A stretch of DNA of 64,000 nt from Paenibacillus silvestris (GTDB lineage Bacteria > Bacillota > Bacilli > Paenibacillales > NBRC-103111). Each line of letters opens with the position of its first letter. Position 1 is the first letter of the stretch. A program made the position numbers and the translations under genes. Shown one piece after another: positions 25,495 to 35,717 of this stretch. The stretch lies in assembly GCF_009882985.1 (NCBI RefSeq), contig NZ_WTUZ01000010.1, positions 248,352 through 312,351 on the forward strand, written 5' to 3'. Under the pieces are notes generated by a model. That model had not been told where the DNA came from, ran no database searches, and saw nothing but the letters and a program-made list of their open reading frames with translations.

Positions 25495-27135
25495 TTATCG
25501 CTTATTGTATCGATCTAGAGCACCTTGATAGATTTGGGTGACCTTGTCGATTCCCATCTCTTTAATCCGTTTCACATAGTCATCGAATTTGTCGATTGGC
25601 TCTTTACCCATCACAAATTTAACAAACATCTCTTCTTTGTAACTCGTAATAGCTGTATTTAATTTGGCCAATTCTTTGCTTTCCTCGGCTGTCGGCGTCA
25701 AGAAGAGCGGCATAACGTGCTTGACTGCGTCTGTTTGTTCCCAAATTTTGATTGCTTCATCCTGCTCTTTGAACGTATTGAAACTTTTCCGGCTATCACC
25801 TAGGAATGGACCATTCGGCTTCGTGTACTGGGAAACCATTTGCTGCAGGTTATATTTAGGATCTTTCGTGATTTTCTCAGAAAATTTAGGTACACCATTA
25901 TCCAAGGCGTAGCTTTCGCCTTCAATACCGAAGTTAAAGAGCATGCTGCCTTTTGGGCTATACGCGTAATCCATCCATTTGACAGCCAGCTCCGCATGTT
26001 TAGAATCACCTGATACTGCTTTACTTGCTACAGGATTGTATTTAAAGTCACGTTGACCTATGAAAGCGCACTCGCCTTTGTTCAAAGTAGGATAAGGAGC
26101 CGCAACGAGTTGGAACTTCGGATTTTTCTTTTTGCCGGTATCCATCCATCTGCCCATACCTCCGCTCAATAAGCCAACAGTTGCACCCGAGGCATCACTC
26201 ATCAATTTGGTGTCCAGCGATTTGGAGTCCGTGTTCAGCGCAAAATCTTTATCCAGCAAGCCTTCTGCATACCATTTGTGCAGCAATGCCAGTGCATCTT
26301 TGAATTGAGGATCTGTTGGCCCATATTTCACTTTGCCCTGATCGTCGATATAGAAGCGATTTGCTGTTTTGAAAGCACCAATGAATGCATCTTGGATATT
26401 CAATTCATTGCTGTACAGAGCTGAAAACGGTGCTGTTGCCCCTTTTTTCTCCTTGAAAGCTTTAAGAACCGTATACCACTCGTCGATCGTCGTAGGCACT
26501 TGAAGGTTTAACTCATCCAACCAGTCTTTGCGGATCATCGGTCCCCTGAATACTAAGCCGTTGTCTGGACGAATCATAGGAAATGCATAATAGGTGCCAT
26601 TATCCGTCTTGATCATTTTGTCCAGCTCTTTATCCTGCTGAAGCAATTTCTTTAAATTTGGCGCATTTTTATCGATTAAATCGTTCAGAGGAAGGATGAC
26701 CTTATCTGTGATCGCTTTCTCAGGTCCGCCTGGATAGGCTGCAGCTCCGCCGCCGCCCCAATTGTATTCAATGACATCCGGCAAATTGTTTGAAGCGATA
26801 AGCAGGTTGAATTGATCCTTCGATTGACCGTCTGCTGGATGCGTATACTTCACCTTAACGCCTGTTTCGCTCTCTAATCGCTTACCGAAAGGCGCTTCAG
26901 CCAAATTAGGGACGAATGACGCCAGATTCGTGTCGATCTGCTCCCAGGATGTTAACGTTTCTTGTGTTGTAATCGGGTATTGTCCTGCTGCGCTGGATGG
27001 TGTTGCTGTCGTTTTTGCCGCTCCTGTTTCACTTGGCGCTCCTGTATTCACTTTGGAACAAGCGACGAACATGCTGGATGCTACTACAACACTTAGCGCC
27101 AGACTAATTGATTTTCTCTTGGAATGTTTCCTCAT
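25495..27135 (-). CDS. Extracellular solute-binding lipoprotein (LplA type)
   Basis: 546 aa. Lipoprotein signal peptide with lipobox FVAC (Cys near residue 26) after a basic start RKHSKRKS, then a low-complexity Ala/Thr/Ser linker. The large binding domain has LIASNNLPDVIEYNWGGGGA, GPMIRKDWLDELNLQVPTTI and DPQFKDALALLHKWYAEGLLD, all standard for the LplA/YtcQ group of sugar-binding proteins. Anchored outside the membrane, it captures oligosaccharides for the two permeases downstream. GGGGGATT precedes the ATG. It directly follows the membrane AraC regulator that probably controls it. Confidence 0.93.
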   Translation of the reverse strand: MRKHSKRKSISLALSVVVASSMFVACSKVNTGAPSETGAAKTTATPSSAAGQYPITTQETLTSWEQIDTNLASFVPNLAEAPFGKRLESETGVKVKYTHPADGQSKDQFNLLIASNNLPDVIEYNWGGGGAAAYPGGPEKAITDKVILPLNDLIDKNAPNLKKLLQQDKELDKMIKTDNGTYYAFPMIRPDNGLVFRGPMIRKDWLDELNLQVPTTIDEWYTVLKAFKEKKGATAPFSALYSNELNIQDAFIGAFKTANRFYIDDQGKVKYGPTDPQFKDALALLHKWYAEGLLDKDFALNTDSKSLDTKLMSDASGATVGLLSGGMGRWMDTGKKKNPKFQLVAAPYPTLNKGECAFIGQRDFKYNPVASKAVSGDSKHAELAVKWMDYAYSPKGSMLFNFGIEGESYALDNGVPKFSEKITKDPKYNLQQMVSQYTKPNGPFLGDSRKSFNTFKEQDEAIKIWEQTDAVKHVMPLFLTPTAEESKELAKLNTAITSYKEEMFVKFVMGKEPIDKFDDYVKRIKEMGIDKVTQIYQGALDRYNKR

Positions 27136-27340
27136 AGGTAATCCCCCTCGTATGATCTAGTGCAAATTCTCATCTCGCTGCACCATGGCTTAAGTATGGA
27201 TGGCAAAGCGCCCTTTTGAATATCGTCAAAACTGCAAATCCCCCTCTAAAATCCGTAAAATACAATCATCAGAATCCAAAATAGCTATTCAAAAAATGAA
27301 AAGCCGCGCAAGCAAGCTTGTACGACTCCCACAAATCAGA

Positions 27341-29665
27341 TCACAATGGCTTCAGTTCTTTGTATTTACCAGGTGTAATACCCTCGAATTTCTTAAACGT
27401 CCGATTGAACGTATTGATATCGTTATACCCGACCTTCCGAGCAATCTCCATAATGGACAGGGGCTGTTCGGTTAGCAGCTTTTTGGCCTCTTCCAAACGT
27501 GTCCGGCTTATGAAATCAAGCAGCGCATCACCAGTTTGAGCTTTAAATTGCTTGGATAAATAGGAAGGCGTAATGCCGAACTTCTCTCCGATCATTGAAA
27601 TGTTCAAGTTTTCCTCGGCGTAATTAGCCTTAACATAAGCACTAACAAGCTCGCCGAGTGGACTGTACTCCTGCTTGCGGTCAGCTTGGATGGACTGGCA
27701 GACCTGTTCGAGGATCGAGAGAATTTCTCTTTTCATTTCTTTCATGGTTTCACATTCTGATAAACGTTCCACAGGGTTGAATTGTTCCATGAAGGACTTT
27801 TTATTCCCTTGCGAACCGATCTCATTCATTGTTTTCAGCATCGTGCTGGCAAGATCGAACATCAGACATTTGCCGAGCGGCACCGACAAAACGGAATTGG
27901 AGCCATTTGTTTCAATAATATGCTCAATGATCGAACTCGACTTTTCATAATCGCCTATCTTGACGAAATTAATCAATTGCTGCTCTACATGCAGTGGATA
28001 ATAGTAATTTCCGGCCTGCCGGACAGCCTCGGAGCTCGGTAATTCGTCGTAACGAATGATAGCTCCACTCCCTTTGACAAGTCTGTAAGCCATTGCTGAC
28101 AACGCTTCTTGATACGCCTCAGCAATACTAAACAAATCTTCATGGATAGCGCTGATCGATACCGTCAAATGCACATGAAAATGATCAAGCAGGAATAATT
28201 TCACTGACTCAGCAACTCGCTGCAGCTCATCCATATCCGGTTCTTGAACGCCAAAATTAAAGATACATGCTTGCACATCGTCAATCTCCGTCGTGAAGCC
28301 TCTGTTCTGAAGGCCAATCACTTCTTCGACAACGTTCATTAGAATAAACTGCATCAATTTTACTTTCTGCGGATCTATCGCTACATCTTCCTGAAATTTG
28401 CCAAAATGATCAATATGAAACAAAAGTACGGCAAAATGCGGGGAATCCAGCCGAATATCGTGAGCAGAAAGCGATTCATGCACGGGAATGTCTTGCTCCA
28501 GGTTCCCTTTCAGCACCCCTTGCAAGAAATGGGAACGAATCGCGTCACGGTGCTGGTGCAGCCGGCGGTCAACCTGCTCTTTTTCCGCAAAGGTATTGTT
28601 GAGCGCATCTTGCAGAAAGCCGTACTCGTTGGTCCCCTCTGCAAACGATATCCCTGCTTTCATCGAGAAACTTCGAATGAGCAGATGAATTGGATTGTAA
28701 TTTTTACGCAGGAACAAGAACGTAACCAACCCGCCCAGAAGAAGGCTAAGAATAATGCTTGCATACACCAAGCTTTTCATATACTTCATCTTATCGTCGA
28801 AGCGCTCGGCAGGAATCATTGACATGTACTTCCATCCTGTCCTAGCCGAGGTCGTATACGATACTGCGACTTTTTCTTTAGCCACATCACCGTAAAAAAG
28901 TCCGTTCTCACCCGTGAACTTATCATAGGTGAGAAAGTCAGGAGTTTGCTCTAGTCCACTGGAAGCAACTAGCCGATTCTCTTTATCGAGCACGGCGACA
29001 GACGTCGCTTCGGATGGCGGAAGATTGGCGAGCAGCTTGGAATCCTTCATGACAAACAGGAGCACAGCCCCAGGCTGATCCCGATTCGCAAGCGTAACGG
29101 ACTTGGCAAACAGAACAGCTTTATACGCATTATCATCTTCCGTTATCGTAACCGGTGTATAGGCCTGAATGTAACGTTGATCTAAATATGTCTTCCACGC
29201 CTCATAGCCTTTGAGCGTCTGGCCGTCCAGCATTTGAAACAACTGTCGGCTATCTGTCCGATTGCGCGTGGATATGACAGTGTCGCTATTTTTGTAATAC
29301 AGATAGATTTGTTCAATGAACTCATTAGCCGTCTGGTAGACCCGCAAATCATTGGAGATCGTGACTAAATCGTAGTAATCGTTATCCGTAAGCGGCTGCG
29401 AAGTATTAATAAAAGCGTTCACTTGTTTATTAAGCGAAATTTCCAAACTCAATCGCTCAATACCGCCTAGGCTGTTGTCGATTGCCAATTCCATCTGCTT
29501 CAGTGCGTTCGTGTTGGCGCGATTCACCTCCGATTCGACCACATGCCAGGAAGCCGCATATAAAATTCCGCTAATGATAATCGGAACGAGAAGAACCGAA
29601 ATATAAGAAGTAAGCCAAGTAACGATGACACTGCGTTTATTGAACCGGATCCGATTAAACTTCAT
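27341..29665 (-). CDS. Membrane-anchored AraC-family regulator with extracellular sensor
   Basis: 774 aa. Transmembrane helix 1 at ~15-37 (VTWLTSYISVLLVPIIISGI), an extracellular Cache-like sensor region ~38-295, helix 2 at ~297-320 (VYASIILSLLLGGLVTFLFL), a cytoplasmic linker, and a C-terminal AraC double HTH (ISMIGEKFGITPSYLSKQFK; IMEIARKVGYNDINTFNRTF; GITPGKYKEL). Such proteins sit beside Lpl-type importers in Paenibacillus and are thought to sense extracellular sugar or SBP-bound ligand. The ATG at 29665 is preferred over a GTG two codons upstream. Located between the lyase and the SBP genes that it probably activates. Confidence 0.92.
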   Translation of the reverse strand: MKFNRIRFNKRSVIVTWLTSYISVLLVPIIISGILYAASWHVVESEVNRANTNALKQMELAIDNSLGGIERLSLEISLNKQVNAFINTSQPLTDNDYYDLVTISNDLRVYQTANEFIEQIYLYYKNSDTVISTRNRTDSRQLFQMLDGQTLKGYEAWKTYLDQRYIQAYTPVTITEDDNAYKAVLFAKSVTLANRDQPGAVLLFVMKDSKLLANLPPSEATSVAVLDKENRLVASSGLEQTPDFLTYDKFTGENGLFYGDVAKEKVAVSYTTSARTGWKYMSMIPAERFDDKMKYMKSLVYASIILSLLLGGLVTFLFLRKNYNPIHLLIRSFSMKAGISFAEGTNEYGFLQDALNNTFAEKEQVDRRLHQHRDAIRSHFLQGVLKGNLEQDIPVHESLSAHDIRLDSPHFAVLLFHIDHFGKFQEDVAIDPQKVKLMQFILMNVVEEVIGLQNRGFTTEIDDVQACIFNFGVQEPDMDELQRVAESVKLFLLDHFHVHLTVSISAIHEDLFSIAEAYQEALSAMAYRLVKGSGAIIRYDELPSSEAVRQAGNYYYPLHVEQQLINFVKIGDYEKSSSIIEHIIETNGSNSVLSVPLGKCLMFDLASTMLKTMNEIGSQGNKKSFMEQFNPVERLSECETMKEMKREILSILEQVCQSIQADRKQEYSPLGELVSAYVKANYAEENLNISMIGEKFGITPSYLSKQFKAQTGDALLDFISRTRLEEAKKLLTEQPLSIMEIARKVGYNDINTFNRTFKKFEGITPGKYKELKPL

Positions 29666-29750
29666 TAGCACTAACCCCTTATCGCCTTGATGTAACTGCT
29701 TTCATTTATTATATCGAAAATAGGTGGACCCGTCTTGTCGTTCTATCAAC

Positions 29751-30878
29751 TCATAGCCAAAGCAGCGGTTGCCGAATCGCCATATTTCGTCTGACCTCTG
29801 CCTGCTGCGGGTTCTGATCGAGCGTTCTCCATAATGTAAGCAGCCTTTCAGAACCATAAGCATGCCCAGCGAACAATAAGAACGACATCGCGACTGGCCA
29901 ATCATCATCGTATTCTACATCTGCTCCATAGGGCCACAACTGTTTATTTTCCAAATAGGGCAAAAGATAATGGATTCCTTTCCGAACGCCACGGCCATCT
30001 GAAAGCTGAAACTCCCATAGGTTATCTTCCTGCGTGGAGAGGATATGCGTAAGCGTCACCAAATTATCCAAGGTGAACAGCGAATAGGCATATGGTTTTG
30101 TACGAGACAATTCCCTTGGAAAACTGCCATCTACTGCCATTTGTTCCACGAGCAAGCGGCTCTTGTATTGTTCTCTGCACCAATCCAGCAACGTTTGATG
30201 ACCAGTCAACTTCGCGAACGCCGCAGCCTGCACGAACCAGCAAATCCCGTGGTTATTGGGTTCGTTTCTTTCCTCCACCCCCTGCGGATGCTCGTTCATC
30301 CATTGCAAATAGTCAGCGAACCATAGCGTAACCTTATGTAGAACCTCTTGATCCGGCAAAGAGGTGTATTCACTTTTCAGCACATGAACAGCCGCCGCCA
30401 CATCAATTAGATGCAGCGTATCGATGACCCCGATCCCTCGTCCGTTGCTTACACCAGGAATGGCTTGAGCATACAGCAGATGCGGATTCATTCGTGTATT
30501 CTCGTTGACAAAAAATGCGTCTAACAGCTGTACGGCTTTCGCTGCATACGGTTGCTCTCCCGTAATGCGGTAAGCGGAAGTCAATAAAGCGACCAAAGTC
30601 CGCATCCTTCTTAACAGGATCCGATGTTCATGGAAATTATCCGGATTGCTTTCACCATCCCGGCGAATATACGGCAGGCCATCTGAAGTGTTAGGATTCG
30701 GCCACCAGTAATCGCCGTTTGAATAATAATCGTGCTCATTCCCAGGGCTTTGCAGAGCTCTCGCTTCTGTGAGATGTACACTTGGAGAAGTACGTGCAGC
30801 TTCAGCCTCTTGGATAATAGACTTCAAATCCAAATCATTGCCCCAGTTCTCTTTATTTAGTTGGCAAATACCTTTCAT
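29751..30878 (-). CDS. Alginate-lyase-like (alpha/alpha toroid) family protein
   Basis: 375 aa from the ATG at 30878 (GAGGGG about 9 bases upstream; the open frame extends further back through a hairpin and is not credible). It matches the alginate lyase superfamily fold (PF05426/PL5-like): HDYYSNGDYWWPNPNTSDGL, MNPHLLYAQAIPGVSNGRGI, EPNNHGICWFVQAAAFAKLT (Asn-Asn-His of the active site) and FTLDNLVTLTHI. No signal peptide is visible, so it probably works inside the cell on imported unsaturated or uronate oligomers. Between the SLH-anchored PL6 gene and the AraC regulator. Confidence 0.85.
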   Translation of the reverse strand: MKGICQLNKENWGNDLDLKSIIQEAEAARTSPSVHLTEARALQSPGNEHDYYSNGDYWWPNPNTSDGLPYIRRDGESNPDNFHEHRILLRRMRTLVALLTSAYRITGEQPYAAKAVQLLDAFFVNENTRMNPHLLYAQAIPGVSNGRGIGVIDTLHLIDVAAAVHVLKSEYTSLPDQEVLHKVTLWFADYLQWMNEHPQGVEERNEPNNHGICWFVQAAAFAKLTGHQTLLDWCREQYKSRLLVEQMAVDGSFPRELSRTKPYAYSLFTLDNLVTLTHILSTQEDNLWEFQLSDGRGVRKGIHYLLPYLENKQLWPYGADVEYDDDWPVAMSFLLFAGHAYGSERLLTLWRTLDQNPQQAEVRRNMAIRQPLLWL

Positions 30879-30920
30879 GTTCCCAAGCCCCTCTTTATTC
30901 AAATGTATAAAGCACCAAAT

Positions 30921-30963
30921 GCAGCAGATCAGCCCCGGAATTCCGGGAGGCCAAATCTGCTGC
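30921..30963 (-). other. Large stem-loop between the SLH-PL6 gene and the alginate-lyase-like gene
   Basis: GCAGCAGAT (30921-30929) pairs with ATCTGCTGC (30955-30963), and inside it CCCGGAATTCCGGG is itself a 14-base palindrome. There is no T-run on the minus strand, so I read it as a processing or attenuating hairpin that uncouples the two genes. Confidence 0.6.
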
Positions 30964-30990
30964 ATACCATGTACCATTTATAAACAGAAA

Positions 30991-33900
30991 CTACTTTCGA
31001 TCCAACATACGCATGACGATTGTAACGGCTTCCGCCCTTGTCGCTGTAACAAACGGCGCGAAGGTTTGATTCTCTCTACCGTTTAATAGTCCTAAGGAAA
31101 CCGCTTGCGAAACGGACGTTAATGCCCAGTCTGGAATCTGCGAACTATCGCTAAATGTGACGGGGAGTGACATGTCTCCTTTTGGCGAATAAGCCCTTAT
31201 TAGCATAACAACCATTTCTGTCCGGTTCATGGCGACATTTGGGCGCAATGACTCATCTTCATACCCCTGGAGAATTCCAGCTTCCAGCGCTGCGCCTAGT
31301 TCTCCCTCTGCCCATGCCGGAATTTCCGCCTGATCGGTGAATGTCCGTTTCGATGGTTTAGCTTTCAAGCCTAGCGCACGAACCAGCATTGCAGCAAATT
31401 GCAATCTTGTCATCGGCTCATCGGGCTTGAAGCTCCCATCCGAGTAGCCGTTCACAATGCCTTTGGCAGCAGCTCGGGAGATTGCATCCGATGCCCAATG
31501 TTTCGACACGTCCGCAAAGGATTCCTGCGGCGGTACTGTTGTTGAAGGAGTTGCAGGATTCAAAGGCTGCGGGTTGGTCGGTTCAGGCACTGGATTCGGC
31601 AAGGGTGCAGGTGTTGACGCAGGTGTCGTAGGATCGTCGGGGCTGCTTAAGTCCGGCGTCCCCTCTTCCGGCGGCAGGTTTCGCCCTGCAGCAGGACCGA
31701 CATCAGCGGCAGTAAGCGGCCGAAACGCCACTTCGCTAGCCGGTTCGTACTCATCCGCTCCGACATCAGCGGTATGTATCCGTTTTTGACCGTCCATATC
31801 GTCGGAAGCTATGTACGATCCTTTAGCCGCATCAACTGCAGGGCTTAGCGGCGATATACGGATTAATCCGTCACTTCCACGGACTAGCTTCAAATCGCCT
31901 TTGTAAGTGGCACTTACAACAGTTGCATTCGCTGCCACCGCAGCGATCCCATCCGTCATATTGCCGACGTAAGTTGGCCGACCGGCATCTGTGATATCTT
32001 TCGTCTCATTGAAAATAGTCCCTGCGTTGCTGAAGATTAAATTGTTATAAATCTGTGTTCCTGTTGGTTGGAACGTGCGTTGAGCTATTTTTACGGCAGA
32101 TGCTTTGTTGCTTAAATTTACGAATGTATTATTATAAACCTGCACATTGTATTGTCTCCAATGTCCCCGCAGCAGCTCCTGCTGTCTCTCAGGTGTCAGG
32201 CTCCTTAGCTCCGCGAAATCGCTCGCCCCAGTGCCCCATCGTATAACAGGATTCGTGCCTCCATCCGGTCCTGCGTCTTCCGTTCCACCATCCAGCTGAA
32301 CAGCATCATCGGTAAGCCCTTCCATGTAATTATTATAGATTTTGTGATCATTGCCATAAATCCGGAAACCGCTTGTACCCGGTTTCTTGCCATCTGCGAT
32401 GATGAAATTGCCATAGAAGCTGTTGCGATGTCCATGGCGGGCGACCATCCCTCCGTAAGAATTGAGGACCGTATTATAGCGGATTGTATTGTCACTGCTC
32501 TTCACAGAGACGATTTCGTCTTCACCGTTTAATCCATCGAACAAATTGTATTGAACCGTGACATGTCCGGGGGCCAAAGATAATCCAGAGAGCCCGAGAC
32601 GGATCGCTTCCAATCCATTCGTAACTCGCGGGCCAATATTATGAAAGTGATTGTATTCAATCACATCGTATTGCGATACCGCGTCCTTGCCATCATAGGT
32701 GATTACTGCACCAAATCCGGTTTTCGGTCCGATATCATTATACGCGATACGGTTGTGACTGCTCGTACCTTCAACTCGAATAAAGTGTCGGTCAGACCCA
32801 CTGTCCGTGAGCAGCGTAGAGTTCGGCGTTTGCGAAGTTTCTCCCGTGTAGACGGCTCCGTTCGGGTCATAATTGGCGCCATAACGGCAGCTATTCTCGA
32901 CACCGATGACACACCAGATTTGTTTGCTGACGTTGCTCTCGACTTTCGTAAACCGGAATTTCTGACCTGTTTCATCCAAAGCAAATGTATTTCGCAAAAT
33001 CGTGATATTGCTGGAATCGTACAACTGCACACCAGGATGCAGGCCAGTCAAACTGGCGATTCTGTCTTCTGGTACTGCTCTGCTCCGCAGCGTATCCTCA
33101 CCATGTTCCGAGCCGCCGCCCGAATGAAAGGAAAGCCCCTCAACTTCGACGTATTCAGAGTTTTCGATATGCATGTAGCTGTCGCCGGCAATAACTGCCT
33201 TACCTTGCTCTGCTGCAACAATACGGATCGGAAGTGCTGCCGTGCCTTTTTTATCTTTGATCACGAACGGACCCGCTTGTTGATAGGTGCCATTTTGCAA
33301 CTCGATCGTTGTACCTTTCGTGATTTGATCCAGTGCAGCCTGCAGGTCATCCGAGGAATTGACTTTAATCACCTGAACGGGAGGAAGCGGCTCCACTGGT
33401 TTATCACCTGCCTGAGGCGGCCCGCTTGGCGTAGTGGGCTCATCTACATCTGGCGCTGTGCCTGTGTAGAGTTCAACTTCCGTAATGCTATTCCAATTGC
33501 CCGAACTTCCCGAAGCAGTATTGCCATAGCCGACCAACCGCAAATACCGCACAGATGCCGGATTACTTAGCACATAAGGCTGAATACTCTCATCGCTGAC
33601 TTTAAGAACGCGGCTTGTCCGCTTGGGGAGAAGCACAGTCGGATTCTGGAAATCTGCTTGATTCGAGCCGATGATCTCAAAGTGAGTTTGACGGTCGAGT
33701 GCATTCAAGAAAGCAATATTCAGATACGTGATCTTCTCTGGTTGGCCCAAATCGAACTGCAGCCACTCACCTTGTCCTGAAGCTGACCACCGAACATCAT
33801 TATTCCAAATACCGTCCACTACATTCGCTGGAATATTCGTTGTGTTCGGCTGATAGGAACTGGCAGTGACCGTGCTTGCGTTCATCGGTATTTGACCATT

Positions 33901-35616
33901 CGTGCCTTTGGCAGATAGCTTGTAGGCTTGAATCGCATAGGTATTCGTGGCATCGCCTTGTGATAAACGAATATTGATCTTATTCAACCCAGGTGCTAGC
34001 GCCACATTTCCAAAATCACTTACGGGTTGATTCATTCCATCGTTATTCGTCAGAGACACTGTTGTCGCAATGCCGTTGCCAGCTTGCATCTCTAACCGGA
34101 CAGGATTGACATCCTGTGGGACAATCACCTCATACCCGCTCATCTTGGAAGATGAAAATGGTGGATTCATCCCTAGCTTCTGGCTGCCTGCCCACACATC
34201 TAGGCTCGTTAACTGGATTTCCGGCATTTTCTCTGCAAAAGTGAAATAAGATCCGTCTGCCAGCGCCACATCCGCCGCATAATAGACGCCTCCGTGCAGT
34301 TGCACAGGAGTCAAAGGCAGCGAAACCGCATCGCTGAAGTCACCGCTTGTACTCGATAACAGCAATCCTCCTAGCGGTAGCATCGCTTCTGGGAAAGCAA
34401 CTTGTACAGTCCCGACACTACCGGTGTTCTGGACTTTCCACGTCCGCGCCGACTTCTTGAACCCAACCCCGTAGGGCACCGATGGCGAGGTACTTCCGTT
34501 ATCACCCCAGAGAAGGTACTGCTTATCTGCTAAGCTTGCTTTAGCACTTATGATGACCTGAGAAGCTGCCGGGCCTTCACTGCTTCGGCTTGTCTCCTCA
34601 GTTAATGCGCCTTGCTGGTCTCGGGCGATCCCTGCTATGTTATGGCCAAATGCCGCATTAGCCGCAGTTGGCCATACAATCTGATGCGACGAACCTGCGG
34701 ACACGTAGTCCTTTCCTTTCAGCAGTGTTCCAAATTTGAGAGCTAAGTAGGTTTGCACTTGATCTTGCTGTATATCACTAAGCGACTCACCAAAAACGAT
34801 CATCTCGCCGATTTGTCCATCATACCCAGATCCTCCGGTGACTGCTGAACCGAGAGACATTGGGCTGCTTCCATTGCCAACCATGGCGAGGCGTGTCTGC
34901 GATGATTTGGCAATCGTTTGTCCATCTAAGGTAATAGCTTGATAAACGCTATTTGAAACGGATGGCTGTGATTCATAGTGGAAGCCCCAACTGTTGTATG
35001 AAAGCGGCGGAACTTGATAACCCGTCGTGAGACGTGGATTACCAGATGTAACAGAACCTGAATCCCATAGGATTTGTGAGGTGCTTGAAAAGAAAGGAAT
35101 ATAAGCCCCGAATTTCCCTGTTCCTTGTAAATTTTCATAGAAAATCTGGGATGTCTGAGTAGGTAATGTAATCCCGCCTGCAACGACATAAGCACTCGCC
35201 TGGGATACCTGTTCATTCTGAGCAAACAAGCCATCTTTGTCCAACAAGAGACTTCCGTTGCCTGAACGGATGAATTGTACAGATGGTTGGAAATTCAGTG
35301 ATGGATTGGATGCCACATACTTCGGCTTCGTTCGGGGACTCTTGTCACCGACCGTCCCGTCATTGATGAAATCGTTGCCTTGCGGACTGCTGTCCTTCCA
35401 TTTCGTTACTTCCCCATTTCCAGTGAGGGTCATACTCGATGGATCTGCTTTCAGCCACAATTTCAGCAATTTGCCGTCTACGCCACCAGGTGTTCCGGCC
35501 GCCTCACCCATCGCTTCGGCCGTGGAAAGACTCGCAGGTAGACCCGAGAACATTAAAGCTGCTGCGAGCATCAGGCTGATCTTCCGCTGCAAAGATACTT
35601 TGAATACCTTGTTCAA
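30991..35616 (-). CDS. Cell-surface PL6 lyase with LamG-like, F5/8C and three SLH domains
   Basis: 1541 aa, exported and anchored by SLH repeats. Order: signal peptide (~1-34); LamG-like lectin region (~48-300) running into a segment with TYLALKFGTLL and IAGIARDQQGALTEET that resembles DUF8202; a beta-sandwich of cadherin-like type (~480-590); F5/8 type C domain (~595-735, RWSASGQGEW); PL6 beta-helix (~765-1290) with EDEIVSVKSSDN (Lys ~1039), MVARHGHRN (Arg ~1060) and FRIYGNDHKIYNNYMEGL; a Pro/Thr-rich linker (~1320-1360); and three SLH repeats (FADVSKHWASDAISRAAAKG, FTDQAEIPAWAEGELGAALE, FSDSSQIPDWALTSVSQAVS). It would cut uronate polysaccharide at the cell wall. A cre-like site lies upstream at 35702-35717. 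Confidence 0.93.
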   Translation of the reverse strand: MNKVFKVSLQRKISLMLAAALMFSGLPASLSTAEAMGEAAGTPGGVDGKLLKLWLKADPSSMTLTGNGEVTKWKDSSPQGNDFINDGTVGDKSPRTKPKYVASNPSLNFQPSVQFIRSGNGSLLLDKDGLFAQNEQVSQASAYVVAGGITLPTQTSQIFYENLQGTGKFGAYIPFFSSTSQILWDSGSVTSGNPRLTTGYQVPPLSYNSWGFHYESQPSVSNSVYQAITLDGQTIAKSSQTRLAMVGNGSSPMSLGSAVTGGSGYDGQIGEMIVFGESLSDIQQDQVQTYLALKFGTLLKGKDYVSAGSSHQIVWPTAANAAFGHNIAGIARDQQGALTEETSRSSEGPAASQVIISAKASLADKQYLLWGDNGSTSPSVPYGVGFKKSARTWKVQNTGSVGTVQVAFPEAMLPLGGLLLSSTSGDFSDAVSLPLTPVQLHGGVYYAADVALADGSYFTFAEKMPEIQLTSLDVWAGSQKLGMNPPFSSSKMSGYEVIVPQDVNPVRLEMQAGNGIATTVSLTNNDGMNQPVSDFGNVALAPGLNKINIRLSQGDATNTYAIQAYKLSAKGTNGQIPMNASTVTASSYQPNTTNIPANVVDGIWNNDVRWSASGQGEWLQFDLGQPEKITYLNIAFLNALDRQTHFEIIGSNQADFQNPTVLLPKRTSRVLKVSDESIQPYVLSNPASVRYLRLVGYGNTASGSSGNWNSITEVELYTGTAPDVDEPTTPSGPPQAGDKPVEPLPPVQVIKVNSSDDLQAALDQITKGTTIELQNGTYQQAGPFVIKDKKGTAALPIRIVAAEQGKAVIAGDSYMHIENSEYVEVEGLSFHSGGGSEHGEDTLRSRAVPEDRIASLTGLHPGVQLYDSSNITILRNTFALDETGQKFRFTKVESNVSKQIWCVIGVENSCRYGANYDPNGAVYTGETSQTPNSTLLTDSGSDRHFIRVEGTSSHNRIAYNDIGPKTGFGAVITYDGKDAVSQYDVIEYNHFHNIGPRVTNGLEAIRLGLSGLSLAPGHVTVQYNLFDGLNGEDEIVSVKSSDNTIRYNTVLNSYGGMVARHGHRNSFYGNFIIADGKKPGTSGFRIYGNDHKIYNNYMEGLTDDAVQLDGGTEDAGPDGGTNPVIRWGTGASDFAELRSLTPERQQELLRGHWRQYNVQVYNNTFVNLSNKASAVKIAQRTFQPTGTQIYNNLIFSNAGTIFNETKDITDAGRPTYVGNMTDGIAAVAANATVVSATYKGDLKLVRGSDGLIRISPLSPAVDAAKGSYIASDDMDGQKRIHTADVGADEYEPASEVAFRPLTAADVGPAAGRNLPPEEGTPDLSSPDDPTTPASTPAPLPNPVPEPTNPQPLNPATPSTTVPPQESFADVSKHWASDAISRAAAKGIVNGYSDGSFKPDEPMTRLQFAAMLVRALGLKAKPSKRTFTDQAEIPAWAEGELGAALEAGILQGYEDESLRPNVAMNRTEMVVMLIRAYSPKGDMSLPVTFSDSSQIPDWALTSVSQAVSLGLLNGRENQTFAPFVTATRAEAVTIVMRMLDRK

Positions 35617-35701
35617 ACTTACATCCCCCCTTCTTCATCATGGAACTCATGAAACTCTTAGGCATCAATGCTAACTAGCGTGAAGGCCAATACACACATC
35701 A

Positions 35702-35717
35702 TATGTAAACCCTTACA
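35702..35717 (+). promoter_or_regulatory. cre-like (CcpA) site upstream of the SLH-PL6 gene
   Basis: TATGTAAACCCTTACA fits WWTGNAANCGNWNNCW at 15 of 16 positions (G of the central CG is C); TGTAA/TTACA form perfect arms. It is about 86-101 bases before the start of the minus-strand gene. The other PL6 gene also has a 15/16 match upstream. Confidence 0.45.

Noticed and set aside
32641..33570. 309-codon plus-strand ORF antisense to the large PL6 gene
   Set aside because: Long only because of codon bias on the opposite strand; no domain or ribosome binding site.
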